DNA of 64,000 bases from Actinomadura meyerae (GCF_900188445.1 NZ_FZOR01000008.1:124001-188000), one strand, 5' to 3'. Counted from the first letter of the stretch, positions 53,671-63,348 are shown. The notes: generated by a model not told the origin, from the sequence alone. Program-made: numbers and translations.

Positions 53671-54435
53671 ATGTGTACGGCGATCATCAGCGTCGATCCG
53701 TCGTCCCCGGTGCCCGTCCTCGTGGTCGGGGTGCGGGACGAGTTCGTCGCGCGGGAGTGGACCGGTCCGGGACGCCACTGGCCGGACCGGCCGCGGCTGG
53801 TCGGCGGGCGCGACCTGCGCGCGGGCGGGACGTGGCTGGCGGTCGACCCGGAGGCGCCGCGGGTCGCGGTCGTGCTGAACGGCCGCGGCCGGATGGCGCC
53901 CGAGTCCGCCCGGGCCTCGCGCGGGGAGCTGCCGCTGCGGGTCGCGGCCGACGGCAAGCTCGGCGACCCCGGCCTCACCGCCTACGACCCGTTCCACCTC
54001 GTCGGCGCGGAGCCGGACCGGGTGCGGCTGTGGAGCTGGGACGGGGAGTCCCTCACCGAGCGCGGCCTCGGCCCCGGCCTGCACATGATCGTCAACAGCG
54101 GGCTGGAGGGCGAGGGGCAGCTGGAGGGGGAGACCGAGGACGCCTACATGGCGGCGCGGCTCGCCCACTTCCGCCCCCGGCTGGCCGCGGCCGCGCGGCC
54201 CGAGCCCGGCCCGGACGGCCCCGTCGAGCGGGCCTGGGGCGCCTGGCTGCCGCTGCTGAACGGCGACGGGCTGCCGCGCGCCGACCACCGGGCCCTGCTG
54301 CCGCTGCTCGACCTCGGCGAGGGGCGCGTGTGGGGGACCACCTCGGTCAGCCTCACCGCGCTCGGCGCGAGTGGCGTCCGCTACGACTTCTCCGCCGCCC
54401 CCGGCGACGGTGAGGCCTGGACGCGGGTCCTGTAG
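53671..54435 (+). CDS. NRDE/TANGO2-family protein
   Basis: A 254-residue protein starting MCTAIIS, whose Cys2 could become the N-terminal nucleophile of an Ntn-type fold, with V-R-D-E-F in place of the NRDE motif, GGTWLAV and a C-terminal WGTTSVSLTALG end. TANGO2-like proteins are linked to heme or secretory functions in eukaryotes; the bacterial role is unknown. Lies after the SCO1664-like gene. Confidence 0.78.
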   Translation: MCTAIISVDPSSPVPVLVVGVRDEFVAREWTGPGRHWPDRPRLVGGRDLRAGGTWLAVDPEAPRVAVVLNGRGRMAPESARASRGELPLRVAADGKLGDPGLTAYDPFHLVGAEPDRVRLWSWDGESLTERGLGPGLHMIVNSGLEGEGQLEGETEDAYMAARLAHFRPRLAAAARPEPGPDGPVERAWGAWLPLLNGDGLPRADHRALLPLLDLGEGRVWGTTSVSLTALGASGVRYDFSAAPGDGEAWTRVL

Positions 54436-54605
54436 AACCGGGCGCCGCCTCCCGCCTCCCGTCGCCGTGCGGGCGCGTCCCGGGCCGGGCTGTGTGAACG
54501 CCTGCGGACGCGTGACACTGGGTGCTAAATTGACTACTTAATGCGATCTTCGTCGGGGGTGGCACGGGGAAGGGCGCGCGGCGCCCGCGGCCGGGTCACG
54601 CACTC

Positions 54606-55586
54606 ATGACCGGCTACGCCGACCTCGGCACCAGGAGGCCGCCGCCCGGCACCGCCGCGGCGCCCCCCGCGCCGGAGCCGGTGCGCGGGCGCAGCCCGTC
54701 CCGGCTCGCCTGGGACCGGTTCCGCCGCGACCGCGCCGCCCTCGCCGCCCTCGCCGTGCTGCTGGCCGTCATGGCGTTCGCGGCGCTGGCGCCGCTGTGG
54801 GCGCACCTGACCGGCCACCCCTGCGACGCGACGTTCCCCGGCACCGGCCTGGACGCGGGCGGGCGGCCGCGCGGCCCCGGCGCCCGCTTCCCGCTCGGCG
54901 CCGACCAGCTCGGCCGCGACGTCCTCGTCCGCGCCGCCTACGGCGCGCGGGTCTCGCTGGCCGCCGGGATCGGCGCGGCGGTGCTCGCCTCCGCCGCCGG
55001 CACCCTCGCCGGCGTCCTCGCCGGGTTCGCCGGCGGCGCGCTGGACGCGCTGCTGGCCCGGCTGATGGACATGATCCTCGCCCTGCCCTACCTGCTCGTC
55101 GCGATCATGCTGGCGAGCACCTTCCAGATCTCCTCGCCCGGCGCGAGCCTCGCCATGACGGTCCTGGTCATCGCGTTCTTCTCGTTCGCCGCCTACGGCC
55201 GCACCATCCGCGGGCAGGTGCTGTCGCTGAAGGAGCGGCAGTTCATCGAGGCGGCCCGCGCGCTCGGCGCCTCCAGCGCCCGGATCATGGCCGGCGACGT
55301 GCTGCCGAACCTGGCCGCGCAGATCACCGTGCTGACCTCGCTGCTGCTCCCGTCGGCGATCGTGTCGGAGGCGACGCTGTCGTTCCTCGGGGTCGGGGTG
55401 CGGCCGCCGATGCCGAGCTGGGGGTCGATGCTCGCCGAGGGCGGCGAGGTGTTCCGCACCGCCTGGTGGCTGCTCGCCGTCCCCGGCGGCCTGCTGCTGG
55501 CGACCACGCTGGCGTTCACGCTGCTCGGCGACGGCGTCCGCAACGCCCTCGACCCGCGCGGCGACCGCGCCGCCGCCGGGAGGTGA
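54606..55586 (+). CDS. Peptide ABC transporter permease (DppC/OppC type)
   Basis: A 326-residue permease with six helices; N-terminal LAWDRFRRDRAALAALAVLL is the OppC/DppC start and the EAA loop reads EAARALGASSARIMAGDVLPNL. A long extracytoplasmic loop with LGADQLGRDVLVRAAYGARV follows helix 1, as usual in the family. ATG at 54606 lies in AT-poor DNA; an AT-richer stretch with GTGACA and TACTTA 17 bp apart (about 54510-54538) may be the promoter. Pairs with the DppB-type gene 7 bp later; substrate-binding protein and ATPase genes are absent nearby. Confidence 0.9.
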   Translation: MTGYADLGTRRPPPGTAAAPPAPEPVRGRSPSRLAWDRFRRDRAALAALAVLLAVMAFAALAPLWAHLTGHPCDATFPGTGLDAGGRPRGPGARFPLGADQLGRDVLVRAAYGARVSLAAGIGAAVLASAAGTLAGVLAGFAGGALDALLARLMDMILALPYLLVAIMLASTFQISSPGASLAMTVLVIAFFSFAAYGRTIRGQVLSLKERQFIEAARALGASSARIMAGDVLPNLAAQITVLTSLLLPSAIVSEATLSFLGVGVRPPMPSWGSMLAEGGEVFRTAWWLLAVPGGLLLATTLAFTLLGDGVRNALDPRGDRAAAGR

Positions 55587-55593
55587 CGCGCCC

Positions 55594-56538
55594 GTGCCCC
55601 GGTTCGCCGTCCGCCGCCTGCTGTACGCGGCCGTGGTGCTGTGGCTGGTGTCGACGCTGACGTTCGTGATGCTGCACGTCTCGCCCGTCCCGGTGGAGCG
55701 CGTCATCGGCGGCCCCCGCGCGACCGCCGAGACGCTCGCGCAGATCCGCGCCAACCTCGGCCTCGACCGGCCCCTCCTCGTCCAGTACTGGGAGTTCCTC
55801 GCGCGGCTGCCGCGCGGCGACCTCGGCGACTCCTACGTCAACGGCATGCCGGTCACCGCGCTGATCGGCGAGCGCCTCCCGACGACGCTGTGCCTGGTGG
55901 CGGGCGCGGCGGTGCTGTGGTTCGCCGGCGGCGTCGCCACCGGCGTGTCCGGCGCCGCGCGGGCCCGCGGCCCGTGGGACCGGGCCGTCACCGTGTTCGT
56001 CGTGGCGGGCCTGTCCACCCCGCCCTTCGTCATGGCGCTGGCGCTGCTGTACCTGTGCACGGCGGGGCTCGGCGCGGCCGGCGTCCACGTGTTCGAGGCC
56101 GGCCCGCCGCTGCAGGAGCACTTCCTGCGCCGGATGGTGCTGCCGTGGTTCGCGCTGGCGTTCCTGATGATGGCCGCCTACTCGCGCCTCACCCGCGGCG
56201 CGATGCTGGACGTCCTCGGCGAGGACTACGTCCGCACGGCGCGCGCCAAGGGCCTGCCGGAGGGCCGCGTCGTCCGGCGGCACGCGCTGCGGGCGGCGCT
56301 TACCCCGGTCGCCACCCAGCTCGGTATCGACCTCGGCGCCCTGACCGGCTCCACGATCGTCATCGAGAAGGTGTTCGGGCTGCAGGGCGTGGGGCAGCTG
56401 GTCTACCAGTCCATCGCGGCCGGCGACACCCCGGTGATCATCGGGGTGACGCTGCTGGTGACGTTCGCGGTGACCGTCGCGAACCTCGTGGTGGACGTCG
56501 GGTACGCGTTCCTCGACCCGCGGGTCCGCCTCGCCTGA
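55594..56538 (+). CDS. Peptide ABC transporter permease (DppB/OppB type)
   Basis: A 314-residue permease with six helices: the RRLLYAAVVLWLVSTLTFVML first helix and RANLGLDRPLLVQYW loop mark DppB/OppB; the EAA loop reads DYVRTARAKGLPEGRVVRRH, and the C-terminal YAFLDPRVRLA is standard. GTG at 55594 follows GGGAGGTGA. It forms a heterodimeric channel with the preceding DppC-type protein; gene order C-B is the reverse of the common B-C order. Confidence 0.9.
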   Translation: MPRFAVRRLLYAAVVLWLVSTLTFVMLHVSPVPVERVIGGPRATAETLAQIRANLGLDRPLLVQYWEFLARLPRGDLGDSYVNGMPVTALIGERLPTTLCLVAGAAVLWFAGGVATGVSGAARARGPWDRAVTVFVVAGLSTPPFVMALALLYLCTAGLGAAGVHVFEAGPPLQEHFLRRMVLPWFALAFLMMAAYSRLTRGAMLDVLGEDYVRTARAKGLPEGRVVRRHALRAALTPVATQLGIDLGALTGSTIVIEKVFGLQGVGQLVYQSIAAGDTPVIIGVTLLVTFAVTVANLVVDVGYAFLDPRVRLA

Positions 56539-56616
56539 CGGCGCTTGCGGGCGCCGGGGGACACTTCACATGATCTCGGAGTAAGGGCGCTAGCTGGGCA
56601 TGGATAAGCTTTCGGT

Positions 56617-57846
56617 ATGCGATCGTGGCCCGCCTCCGAAGTCCCCAGCCTGCCCGCCGCGGGCCTGCCCGCCGCCGACCGTCCGCTGAGCCTCCACGAC
56701 ACCGGCACGGGCGCGGCGCGCCCCACCGTGCCCGGCGACACGGCCCGGATGTACGTGTGCGGCATCACCCCCTACGACGCCACGCACCTCGGCCACGCCA
56801 ACACCTACCTGGCCTTCGACCTCGTGAACCGCGTGTGGCGCGACCTCGGCCACCGCGTCCACTACGTGCAGAACAGCACCGACGTCGACGACCCGCTCCT
56901 GGAACGTGCCCAGCAGACCGGCGAGGACTGGCGCGCCCTCGCCGACCGGGAGATCCAGCTGTTCCGCGAGGACATGACCGCGCTGCGGATCCTGCCGCCC
57001 GACCAGTACATCGGCGCGGTCGAGGCGATCCCCCTCGTGGTGGAGATGATCGAGAAGCTGCGGGGCCGCGACGCCGCCTACGAGGTCGACGGCGACGTCT
57101 ACTTCCCGGTCGCCGCCGACCCGTCCTTCGGCGAGGTCAGCCGGCTGGAGCGCGCCGCCATGGCGGAGCTGTTCGCCGAGCGCGGCGGCGACCCGGACCG
57201 CCCCGGCAAGCGCGACCCCCTCGACCCCCTGCTGTGGATGGCGCGCCGCCCCGGCGAGCCCGGCTGGGCGTCGCCGTTCGGCGAGGGCCGCCCCGGCTGG
57301 CACGTGGAGTGCTCGGCGATCTCCGTGGAGTACCTCGGCATGGCCTTCGACGTCGAGGGCGGCGGCTCGGACCTGGCGTTCCCGCACCACGAGATGAGCG
57401 CCGCGCACGCCCAGGTCGCCACCGGCGAGCGCCCCCACGCCCGCGCCTACGTCCACGCCGGCATGGTCGGCCTGGACGGCGAGAAGATGTCGAAGTCGCG
57501 CGGCAACCTCGTGTTCGTGTCGAAGCTGCGGGAGTCCGGCGCCGACCCGATGGCGATCCGGCTGGCGCTGCTGGCCCACCACTACCGGGCCGACTGGGAG
57601 TGGACCGGCGCCGCGCTGGAGGAGGCCGCCGCCCGCCTCGGCCGGTGGCGCGCGGCCGCCGCCCGCCCGTCCGGCCCGCCCGCCGCGCCGCTCGCGGCCA
57701 CCGTGCGCGGCCACCTGGCCGACGACCTGGACGCGCCCGCCGCGCTCGCCGCGATCGACGCCTGGGCCGCCGCCGACGGCACCGACGAGCAGGCCCCGGC
57801 CCAGGTCAGGGCGATCACCGACGCCCTGCTCGGCGTCGCCCTGTGA
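56617..57846 (+). CDS. mshC: Mycothiol ligase MshC (cysteine:1D-myo-inosityl-GlcN ligase)
   Basis: Adds cysteine to glucosaminyl-inositol in mycothiol synthesis, the actinobacterial counterpart of glutathione. The 409-residue protein is a CysRS-like enzyme: [20 protein letters not shown] (HIGH-type), [13 protein letters not shown] with a zinc ligand, [10 protein letters not shown] and [16 protein letters not shown] (KMSKS). It lacks the tRNA-binding extension of CysRS, and the [11 protein letters not shown]-terminus is typical of MshC. Presence shows a mycothiol-making actinobacterium. ATG at 56617. Confidence 0.96.
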   Translation: MRSWPASEVPSLPAAGLPAADRPLSLHDTGTGAARPTVPGDTARMYVCGITPYDATHLGHANTYLAFDLVNRVWRDLGHRVHYVQNSTDVDDPLLERAQQTGEDWRALADREIQLFREDMTALRILPPDQYIGAVEAIPLVVEMIEKLRGRDAAYEVDGDVYFPVAADPSFGEVSRLERAAMAELFAERGGDPDRPGKRDPLDPLLWMARRPGEPGWASPFGEGRPGWHVECSAISVEYLGMAFDVEGGGSDLAFPHHEMSAAHAQVATGERPHARAYVHAGMVGLDGEKMSKSRGNLVFVSKLRESGADPMAIRLALLAHHYRADWEWTGAALEEAAARLGRWRAAAARPSGPPAAPLAATVRGHLADDLDAPAALAAIDAWAAADGTDEQAPAQVRAITDALLGVAL

Positions 57847-57859
57847 TGCCCCGGGCGGC

Positions 57860-59407
57860 TCACCGCGGCACGTAGCACTCCCAGTCGCCGGGGTCGGCGG
57901 CGTCGCCGCGCAGCCGCGCCTCGGCGTCCGGGCGGTACTGCGACGCGCACACCGCCGTCATCGAGATCTTGGTGTCGACGCCGATGTCGCCGCCGCGCGG
58001 GACGCAGTACCACTCGTGGACGCGGAACTCGGCGTCGCGCTCGCGGGCGCCGCAGTAGCGGGCGGGGGAGGGGCTGCCGAGGACGACGGGCGCGGGCGGC
58101 GGGGCGCTGGACGTCGGCGGCCGCTCGCCGCCCCCGCCCTGGCCCGGCCGCGTGCCCTGCCCCGGACCGGGCCGGGCCGGTGCGGTGGCGGGCGTCGATC
58201 CGCCGGGCCGCGGCCGCGTCGGCCCGGACGCCGCCGGGCCGTGCGAGGACCGGCTCGCCGTCGGCGCGGTCGCCGTCACGTGTCCCCGGCCGGTGGAGCC
58301 CGCGGCGCCGGGCCCGCCGCCCGGCCGGTCCAGCAGCGCGTACCCGCCGGCTCCGGCGGCGGCCGCGACGACGGCGGCCGCCGCGCCCGCGACCGCCCCG
58401 TAGCCCAGCCGCCGCCTCCGCGAGCGCTTCCCGCGCCGCCCGCCGGAACCGCCGCCGTCGGGCTCGGTGGCCGCGGGCGGCAGCGTGTCGCCCCCGTCCC
58501 CGCCCTCCGGCGCGGGCATGGCGGGCGGGTCGCCCGCGCCGTCCGCGGCCGCCCGCGCGGCGGCGGCCGCCGCGGCGGTGACGTCGAAGGCGTCGTCGTG
58601 GCCGACGAGCCGCAGCAGCAACTGCGCCGCCGTCGGCCGCAGCGCCGGGTCCTTCGCCAGCGCCGCCGCGACCAGCGCCCCGAGCTCGCCGTCCAGGCCG
58701 CCGAGGTCGGGCTCGTGGTGCAGGACCCGGTACATGACCGCGGGGATCGAGTCGGACCCGAACGGCGGCCGCCCGGTCGCGGCGAACGTCATCGTCGCGC
58801 CCCAGCCGAACACGTCCGCCGCGGCGCCGACGCCCCCGCCCCCGCCGGACACCTGCTCGGGCGCCATGTACGCGGGGGTGCCGACGGCGCGGCTGCTGAC
58901 CGCGCTGGCCGCGTCCAGCATCCGCGACAGCCCGAAGTCGATCACGCGGGGGCCGTCCGGGCCGAGCAGCACGTTGTGCGGCTTGAGGTCGCGGTGCACG
59001 ACGCCCGCGCGGTGGATGGCCGTCAGCGCGCTCGCGGTGCTGACGGCGAGCCGGTCCAGCGCCCCGCCGGCCAGCGGCCCGTCCCGTGCCACGGCGCGGT
59101 TGAGCGGCTCCCCGGGGACGTACTCGCTGACCAGGTACGGGGTGTCCCCGGCGACCTCGGCGTCCAGGAGCTGGGCGGTGCAGAACCGGGCGACCTGCTT
59201 GGCGGCCTCCGCTTCGCGGACGAACCGGGCCCGCGCGGTGGCGTCGTCGTCGAACTGGACCTGCAGGAGCTTGACCGCCACGTGGTCCCCGCCGGGGCCC
59301 TCCCCGAGGTACACCGTGCCCTGCGCGCCGGACCCGAGCCGCCCGAGGAGCTCGTAGCGGCCGAGGCGGGTCGGGTCGTGCGGACGCAGCGGCTGGGCCT
59401 CCGGCAA
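57860..59407 (-). CDS. Receptor-like Ser/Thr protein kinase (PknB type)
   Basis: A 515-residue membrane kinase. Kinase domain at residues 16-275: RLGSGAQGTVYLG, VAVK (Lys46), HRDLKPHN (Asp140) and DFGLS (157-159), with an activation-loop VGTPAYMAPEQ. A basic segment (RRGKRSRRRR) precedes one membrane helix at about 336-360; the ectodomain is a Pro/Thr/Ser-rich linker followed by a small domain with four Cys, not PASTA repeats. The apparent start is TTG at 59407, with GGAGGG upstream. Converges with mshC. Ligand unknown. Confidence 0.88.
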   Translation of the reverse strand: MPEAQPLRPHDPTRLGRYELLGRLGSGAQGTVYLGEGPGGDHVAVKLLQVQFDDDATARARFVREAEAAKQVARFCTAQLLDAEVAGDTPYLVSEYVPGEPLNRAVARDGPLAGGALDRLAVSTASALTAIHRAGVVHRDLKPHNVLLGPDGPRVIDFGLSRMLDAASAVSSRAVGTPAYMAPEQVSGGGGGVGAAADVFGWGATMTFAATGRPPFGSDSIPAVMYRVLHHEPDLGGLDGELGALVAAALAKDPALRPTAAQLLLRLVGHDDAFDVTAAAAAAARAAADGAGDPPAMPAPEGGDGGDTLPPAATEPDGGGSGGRRGKRSRRRRLGYGAVAGAAAAVVAAAAGAGGYALLDRPGGGPGAAGSTGRGHVTATAPTASRSSHGPAASGPTRPRPGGSTPATAPARPGPGQGTRPGQGGGGERPPTSSAPPPAPVVLGSPSPARYCGARERDAEFRVHEWYCVPRGGDIGVDTKISMTAVCASQYRPDAEARLRGDAADPGDWECYVPR

Positions 59408-59447
59408 AACCTGCGCTCCCTCCGGTCCGGTCGGTGATGGCCGCCCA

Positions 59448-59981
59448 TCACAGCAGGCCCGCCAGCTTATAGAGGACGAGCGAGCCGGCGACGGCCACGT
59501 TCAAGCTGCTGCCATGTCCCACCATAGGGATCTCCACGGCCAGGTCGAGCAGGCCGACCGCCTCCGCGGGGATGCCGGTCTGCTCGTGGCCGAGCACGGC
59601 GACCGTCCGGACGCGGGCGGCGGGAAGGTCGGCGAGCCGGACCGCCTCGTCCGCCAGCTCGACCCCGACGACCCGGGACCCGGCCTCGCGCTGCCGCTCC
59701 AGCCAGCGCGCCGGATCGTTCACCCAGTGGACGCACGCGGGCCGCCGCAGCGTGTTGCCGCGGGCGAGGGCCTCCGGCACCCAGGAGAACCGGGGGACGG
59801 CCAGGCACGCGCCGACCGCGTCGCAGGTGCGCAGCAGCGTCCCGAGGTTGGCGCCGTGCAGCGGCCACAGCGGCGCGGCGATGAGATGGTCCCAGCAGGG
59901 GTGGGCGCGGCGGCGGCGCTGGCGGCGCAGCTCGCGCGGGGCGCGGACCCGGATCGCCGGGCCGGCGGCGCGGCCGCTCAC
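59448..59981 (-). CDS. SpoU/TrmH-family RNA 2'-O-methyltransferase
   Basis: A 177-residue SPOUT methyltransferase: ALHGANLGTLLRTCDAVG-type N-terminal motif (PLHGANLGTLLRTCDAVG), VLGHEQTGIPAEA and the knot motif IPMVGHGSSLNVAVAGSL. It methylates ribose 2'-OH in tRNA or rRNA; the exact target is unclear. GTG at 59981. It lies upstream of the kinase gene on the same strand, 40 bp away. Confidence 0.85.
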   Translation of the reverse strand: MSGRAAGPAIRVRAPRELRRQRRRRAHPCWDHLIAAPLWPLHGANLGTLLRTCDAVGACLAVPRFSWVPEALARGNTLRRPACVHWVNDPARWLERQREAGSRVVGVELADEAVRLADLPAARVRTVAVLGHEQTGIPAEAVGLLDLAVEIPMVGHGSSLNVAVAGSLVLYKLAGLL

Positions 59982-60174
59982 GGGCGCGGGGCGGGACCGC
60001 CCTCCGGGTAGCAGAAGGTCATGACCGGAGAAATCATGATCGGCGCACTTGGCGGCGTGCGCGGGCCATCGCCGACGACGGGTTCGCGATCAAGTCTAAC
60101 CCGCCGCCCGCCGCCCGCCGCCCGCCGTCGCGCCCGAGTGCCGTTCGCTTCCCGCCGCGGCGTGCCGCCGCCCG

Positions 60175-61029
60175 CTAGCCGGGACCGCGGCCCGGGTCGC
60201 GGCGGCGCAGGTAGCGCTCGAACTCGCGGGCGATCGCGTCGCCGCTCGCCTCCGGCAGCTCGGTGGCGTCCTTCTGCTCCTCCAGCGTCCGGACGTACTC
60301 GGCGACCTCGGAGTCCTCCTCGGCGAGCTCGTTGACGCCGTGCTCCCAGGCGCGCGCCTCCTCGGGCAGCTCGCCCAGCGGGACGGTGACGTCCAGCAGG
60401 TCCTCGACGCGGCGCAGCAGCGCGAGCGTGGCCTTCGGCGACGGCGGCTGCGCGACGTAGTGGGGGACCGCCGCCCACAGCGACACGGTGTCGAGGTCGG
60501 CCTTGGCGCAGGCGTCCTGCAGCACCCCGAGGATGCCGGTCGGCCCCTCGTAGCGGGCCGGCTCCAGGTGCAGGCTGCCGACCAGCCCGGCCTCCGACGC
60601 GGCCCCGGTCACCGGGACCGGGCGGGTGTGCGGCGCGTCGGCCAGCAGCGCGCCCAGCAGGACGACGTTGCGGATCCGCAGCTCGAGCATCAGCCCGACC
60701 AGCTCGCGGCAGAACGACCGCCACCGCATGTTCGGCTCGATGCCGTGCAGCAGGACGACGTCCTTGCCGTTCGGCAGCCGCGCCCACGACACCCTGGTGG
60801 TCGGCCAGGTGATCCCGCGGGTCTCCCCGTCGGTCATCTCCACGATCGGGCGGGTGACCTGGAAGTCGTAGTAGTCGTCGGGATCGAGCTCGGCGATGGG
60901 CACCGCTTCCCAGGTCGACTCCAGATGCGCGATCACCCCGCTGGCGGCCTCACCGGCGTCGTTCCACCCCTCAAAGGCGGCCACGAGCACCGGATCGACG
61001 AGTTCCGGCACGCTTTCGAGCTCGACCAC
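60175..61029 (-). CDS. PAC2-family protein
   Basis: A 284-residue PAC2 (proteasome assembly chaperone 2-like) protein: DPVLVAAFEGWNDAGEAASG, DPDDYYDFQVTRPIVEM, LLHGIEPNMRW and VPHYVAQPPSPKATLALLRR are the family blocks. Actinobacterial members accompany proteasome and Pup genes in many genomes, though none are in the window. GTG at 61029 with AAGGAGG at ideal spacing was preferred over an in-frame codon 36 bp upstream. Confidence 0.88.
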   Translation of the reverse strand: MVELESVPELVDPVLVAAFEGWNDAGEAASGVIAHLESTWEAVPIAELDPDDYYDFQVTRPIVEMTDGETRGITWPTTRVSWARLPNGKDVVLLHGIEPNMRWRSFCRELVGLMLELRIRNVVLLGALLADAPHTRPVPVTGAASEAGLVGSLHLEPARYEGPTGILGVLQDACAKADLDTVSLWAAVPHYVAQPPSPKATLALLRRVEDLLDVTVPLGELPEEARAWEHGVNELAEEDSEVAEYVRTLEEQKDATELPEASGDAIAREFERYLRRRDPGRGPG

Positions 61030-61115
61030 GCGCTGCCTCCTTCCGACGCCCAGGTACAGCGTCACCGACGGGGGCCGTCATTCCCGGGGTCGGGGGCCCC
61101 GCTCATGATCGGTGG

Positions 61116-61137
61116 CTGTCAGCCTACGTCCTGACAG
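61116..61137. promoter_or_regulatory. Inverted repeat upstream of the PAC2 gene
   Basis: CTGTCAG (61116-61122) and CTGACAG (61131-61137) flank 8 bases, about 90 bp upstream of the PAC2 start. A possible operator; function is unknown. Confidence 0.3.
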
Positions 61138-61249
61138 TGACCTACCCCACCCCCCGAGGGCCAGACCCCCGCCGTGTACGCCCGCGGCGGAACTCCCGGG
61201 CGCCGCCCGGGACGGCGGCGCGGGCGCGCGGCGGGGGCCGGCGGAGGGG

Positions 61250-61708
61250 TCACTTGCCGTCGGTGGTGTGCACGATCAGCACGTCGCAGGGCGCCCGGTG
61301 CGACAGGTTCGCCGGGACGGACCCGAGGATCCGCCCGGCCAGGCTGTTCAGCCCCCGGTTCCCGATCACGACCAGCTCGGCGCCGCGCTCCTTGGCGAGC
61401 TTGGAGATCACGTCGACGGCGTCGCCCTCCACCGCGACCTGGTCGATGTCGCGCGCCCCGGCCGCGACGGCGCGCTCGCGCGCCGCCCGCAGCGCGTCGT
61501 CGGCGGGCGTCGAGCCCTGCACCTTGTACGCCAGGTCCCCGAGCCGGTCGGCGGCGCTGGCGCGCTCCCGCTCGGGCATGGGGCTGTAGGCGGAGGCCAG
61601 CAGCAGGGTGGCGCCGGTGGCGGCGGCCAGCTGCGCGGCACGGTCCACCGCGCGGAACGAGGAGTCCGAGCCGTCGGTGCCGACGAGGATGATGCGGTAC
61701 GCGCTCAT
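61250..61708 (-). CDS. Universal stress protein (UspA)
   Basis: A 152-residue UspA-domain protein: I-I-L-V-G-T-D-G-S-D-S-S-F-R-A-V start, VVIGNRGLNSLAGRILGSVP with the ATP-binding G-x-x-G-x-x-x-x-x-x-x-x-G-S/V pattern, and a HRAPCDVLIVHT end. Single-domain ATP-binding stress protein of the cytoplasm. ATG at 61708 follows AAGGAA. Divergent from the HAD gene. Confidence 0.92.
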   Translation of the reverse strand: MSAYRIILVGTDGSDSSFRAVDRAAQLAAATGATLLLASAYSPMPERERASAADRLGDLAYKVQGSTPADDALRAARERAVAAGARDIDQVAVEGDAVDVISKLAKERGAELVVIGNRGLNSLAGRILGSVPANLSHRAPCDVLIVHTTDGK

Positions 61709-61853
61709 GCCGTTCCTTACCCGTTGGTAGTCACTGCAGGCACGGTATCGGGCCGGTGACCCATCCGTCACCGTCTCTTTGCACACCTCGTCCAAGAGCG
61801 GCCGCCGGGGCGCCCGGCGGGCACCCGAGATCACGCCGTTATGGTGGGGTTAT

Positions 61854-62564
61854 ATGAGAACCCCCGAATCGCATCCCCCGCATCCGGGGGCGGCGCGCGC
61901 GAGCGCCGGAGCCCGTGGCGGCCTGCAGGCCGTGATGTTCGACATGGACGGCCTCCTCATCGACTCCGAGCGCGTCTGGCTCGAGGTCGAGACGGAGGTC
62001 ATGGCGTGGCTCGGCGGCGAGTGGAGCCCCGCCCACCAGGAGCGGCTCGTCGGCGGCTCCATCGCCATCGCCGTCGACTACATGCTGGAGCTCACCGGCG
62101 CCTCCGCCGACCCCGAAGAGATCGCCCGGCGGATGCTGGACGGCATGGCCGAGCGCCTCACCGCCTGCGTCCCGATGATGCCGGGCGCCAAGGAGCTGCT
62201 CGCCGCGGTCCGCGCGGCGGGCGTCCCGGCGGCCCTGGTGTCCTCCAGCCACCGGCGGCTGATCGAGCCGGTCCTGGACGCGATCGGCCGCGAGCACTTC
62301 GCGCTGAGCGTCGCCGGAGACGAGGTCGCCCGCACCAAGCCCGACCCCGAGCCGTACCTGACCGCCGCCGCGCGCCTGGGCGCCGACCCCGCCCGCTGCG
62401 TCGTCCTGGAGGACTCCCCGAACGGGGTCGCGGCGGGGGAGGCGGCGGGCTGCGCCGTGGTCGCGGTCCCGGGCGTCCTGCCGATCCCGCCCGCACCGGC
62501 TCGCACCGTGGTCGCCTCGCTGCGCGAGGTCGACGTGGACCTCCTGCGCGCCCTGGCGGCCTGA
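61854..62564 (+). CDS. HAD-superfamily phosphatase (beta-PGM/GPP-like)
   Basis: A 236-residue HAD hydrolase: catalytic VMFDMDGLLIDSERVW, LVSSSHRRL (motif II Ser), TKPDPEPY (Lys) and CVVLEDSPNGVAAGEAAGC (motif IV Asp). The small helical cap places it with beta-phosphoglucomutase or sugar-phosphatase-like enzymes; substrate unknown. ATG at 61854 gives a 25-residue extension before the core; a start further downstream is possible. Confidence 0.87.
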   Translation: MRTPESHPPHPGAARASAGARGGLQAVMFDMDGLLIDSERVWLEVETEVMAWLGGEWSPAHQERLVGGSIAIAVDYMLELTGASADPEEIARRMLDGMAERLTACVPMMPGAKELLAAVRAAGVPAALVSSSHRRLIEPVLDAIGREHFALSVAGDEVARTKPDPEPYLTAAARLGADPARCVVLEDSPNGVAAGEAAGCAVVAVPGVLPIPPAPARTVVASLREVDVDLLRALAA

Positions 62565-62763
62565 CGGCCGTCGCCCGCCTGGTACCCGGCCTGATACTGC
62601 GCCCGATACCCGGGTGCTGCCTCCGGGGGAGGTGGTGGGCGGGGGTGTGCTCCGGCCCGAGGAGGAGGCGGGTCCGCCCCGGAACCGTCCGCCGGGAGGA
62701 GCGGTTCCGCCGTCCCGCGTGTGACGATGGAAGAGAGGACCACCGTTCGGAAGAGGGGCCGGC

Positions 62764-63204
62764 ATGAGCGACGCAGCCATTTTCGCGATCAGCCTCGGGG
62801 TGACGCTGGTCGGTCTGGTGATCAGCTGGGGCGCGTACCGCCGCCGCGGCGCGGGCACCGGCCTGCGCGGCGCGGCGCTGTCCCTGGTGCCGCTGGCGGC
62901 GGCGACGACGGGGGTGACGGAGTTCTTCGTCGACCTGGCGTTCAGCCCGGTGAAGTGGGCGGGCGTCGGGGTGGCGGGCCTGGCCGTCCTGCTCTACCTG
63001 ACCTCGGGCGCGATGCTGAGCCGCCGCGCGGGCGGCGAGGACGCGGGCGGCGCCGGGGCGGGTCGCTCCGCCGGGGACGGCGGGCGCAAGGCCGCCGGGC
63101 GCACCAAGTCCAAGGGAGCCGTGGAGGGGCCCGCGCAGGGCGGCGGCGGCGACCCGGAGATGGCGGAGATCGAGCGCATCCTGCGCGACCGCGGCATCTC
63201 CTGA
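62764..63204 (+). CDS. Conserved actinobacterial membrane protein
   Basis: A 146-residue protein with three hydrophobic helices (about 5-24, 35-55, 66-84), then a Gly/Ala/Lys-rich cytoplasmic stretch and a conserved-looking tail EMAEIERILRDRGIS. No enzyme motif. ATG at 62764 follows GAGGGG-like GAAGAGGGGCCGGC. Followed by two hairpins at 63261-63348. Confidence 0.7.
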   Translation: MSDAAIFAISLGVTLVGLVISWGAYRRRGAGTGLRGAALSLVPLAAATTGVTEFFVDLAFSPVKWAGVGVAGLAVLLYLTSGAMLSRRAGGEDAGGAGAGRSAGDGGRKAAGRTKSKGAVEGPAQGGGGDPEMAEIERILRDRGIS

Positions 63205-63260
63205 CCCGGCCGATCTCCCGACCCGCATGATCTCCTGACCCTGCCGGGCCGGCCCCGGCG

Positions 63261-63348
63261 GCCGGGCGCGCGACGCGCCCGGCGTACCGGCGGGCCGGGG
63301 CGCCCGAGCCGCACCTCCGTGCGGCCGGGAGGCGCCCCGGCCCGCCGG
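63261..63348. terminator. Two successive hairpins, likely terminator
   Basis: GCCGGGCGCG (63261-63270) pairs with 63274-63283. Then CCGGCGGGCCGGGGCGCC (63287-63304) pairs perfectly with 63331-63348, enclosing an inner 7-bp stem (63308-63314 with 63319-63325); TTTCC follows on the plus strand. Confidence 0.8.

Noticed and set aside
59978..60037. 19-codon upstream ORF overlapping the SpoU start
   Set aside because: Its stop overlaps the GTG of the methyltransferase gene, but neither possible ATG has a ribosome-binding site and no attenuator-like structure follows.
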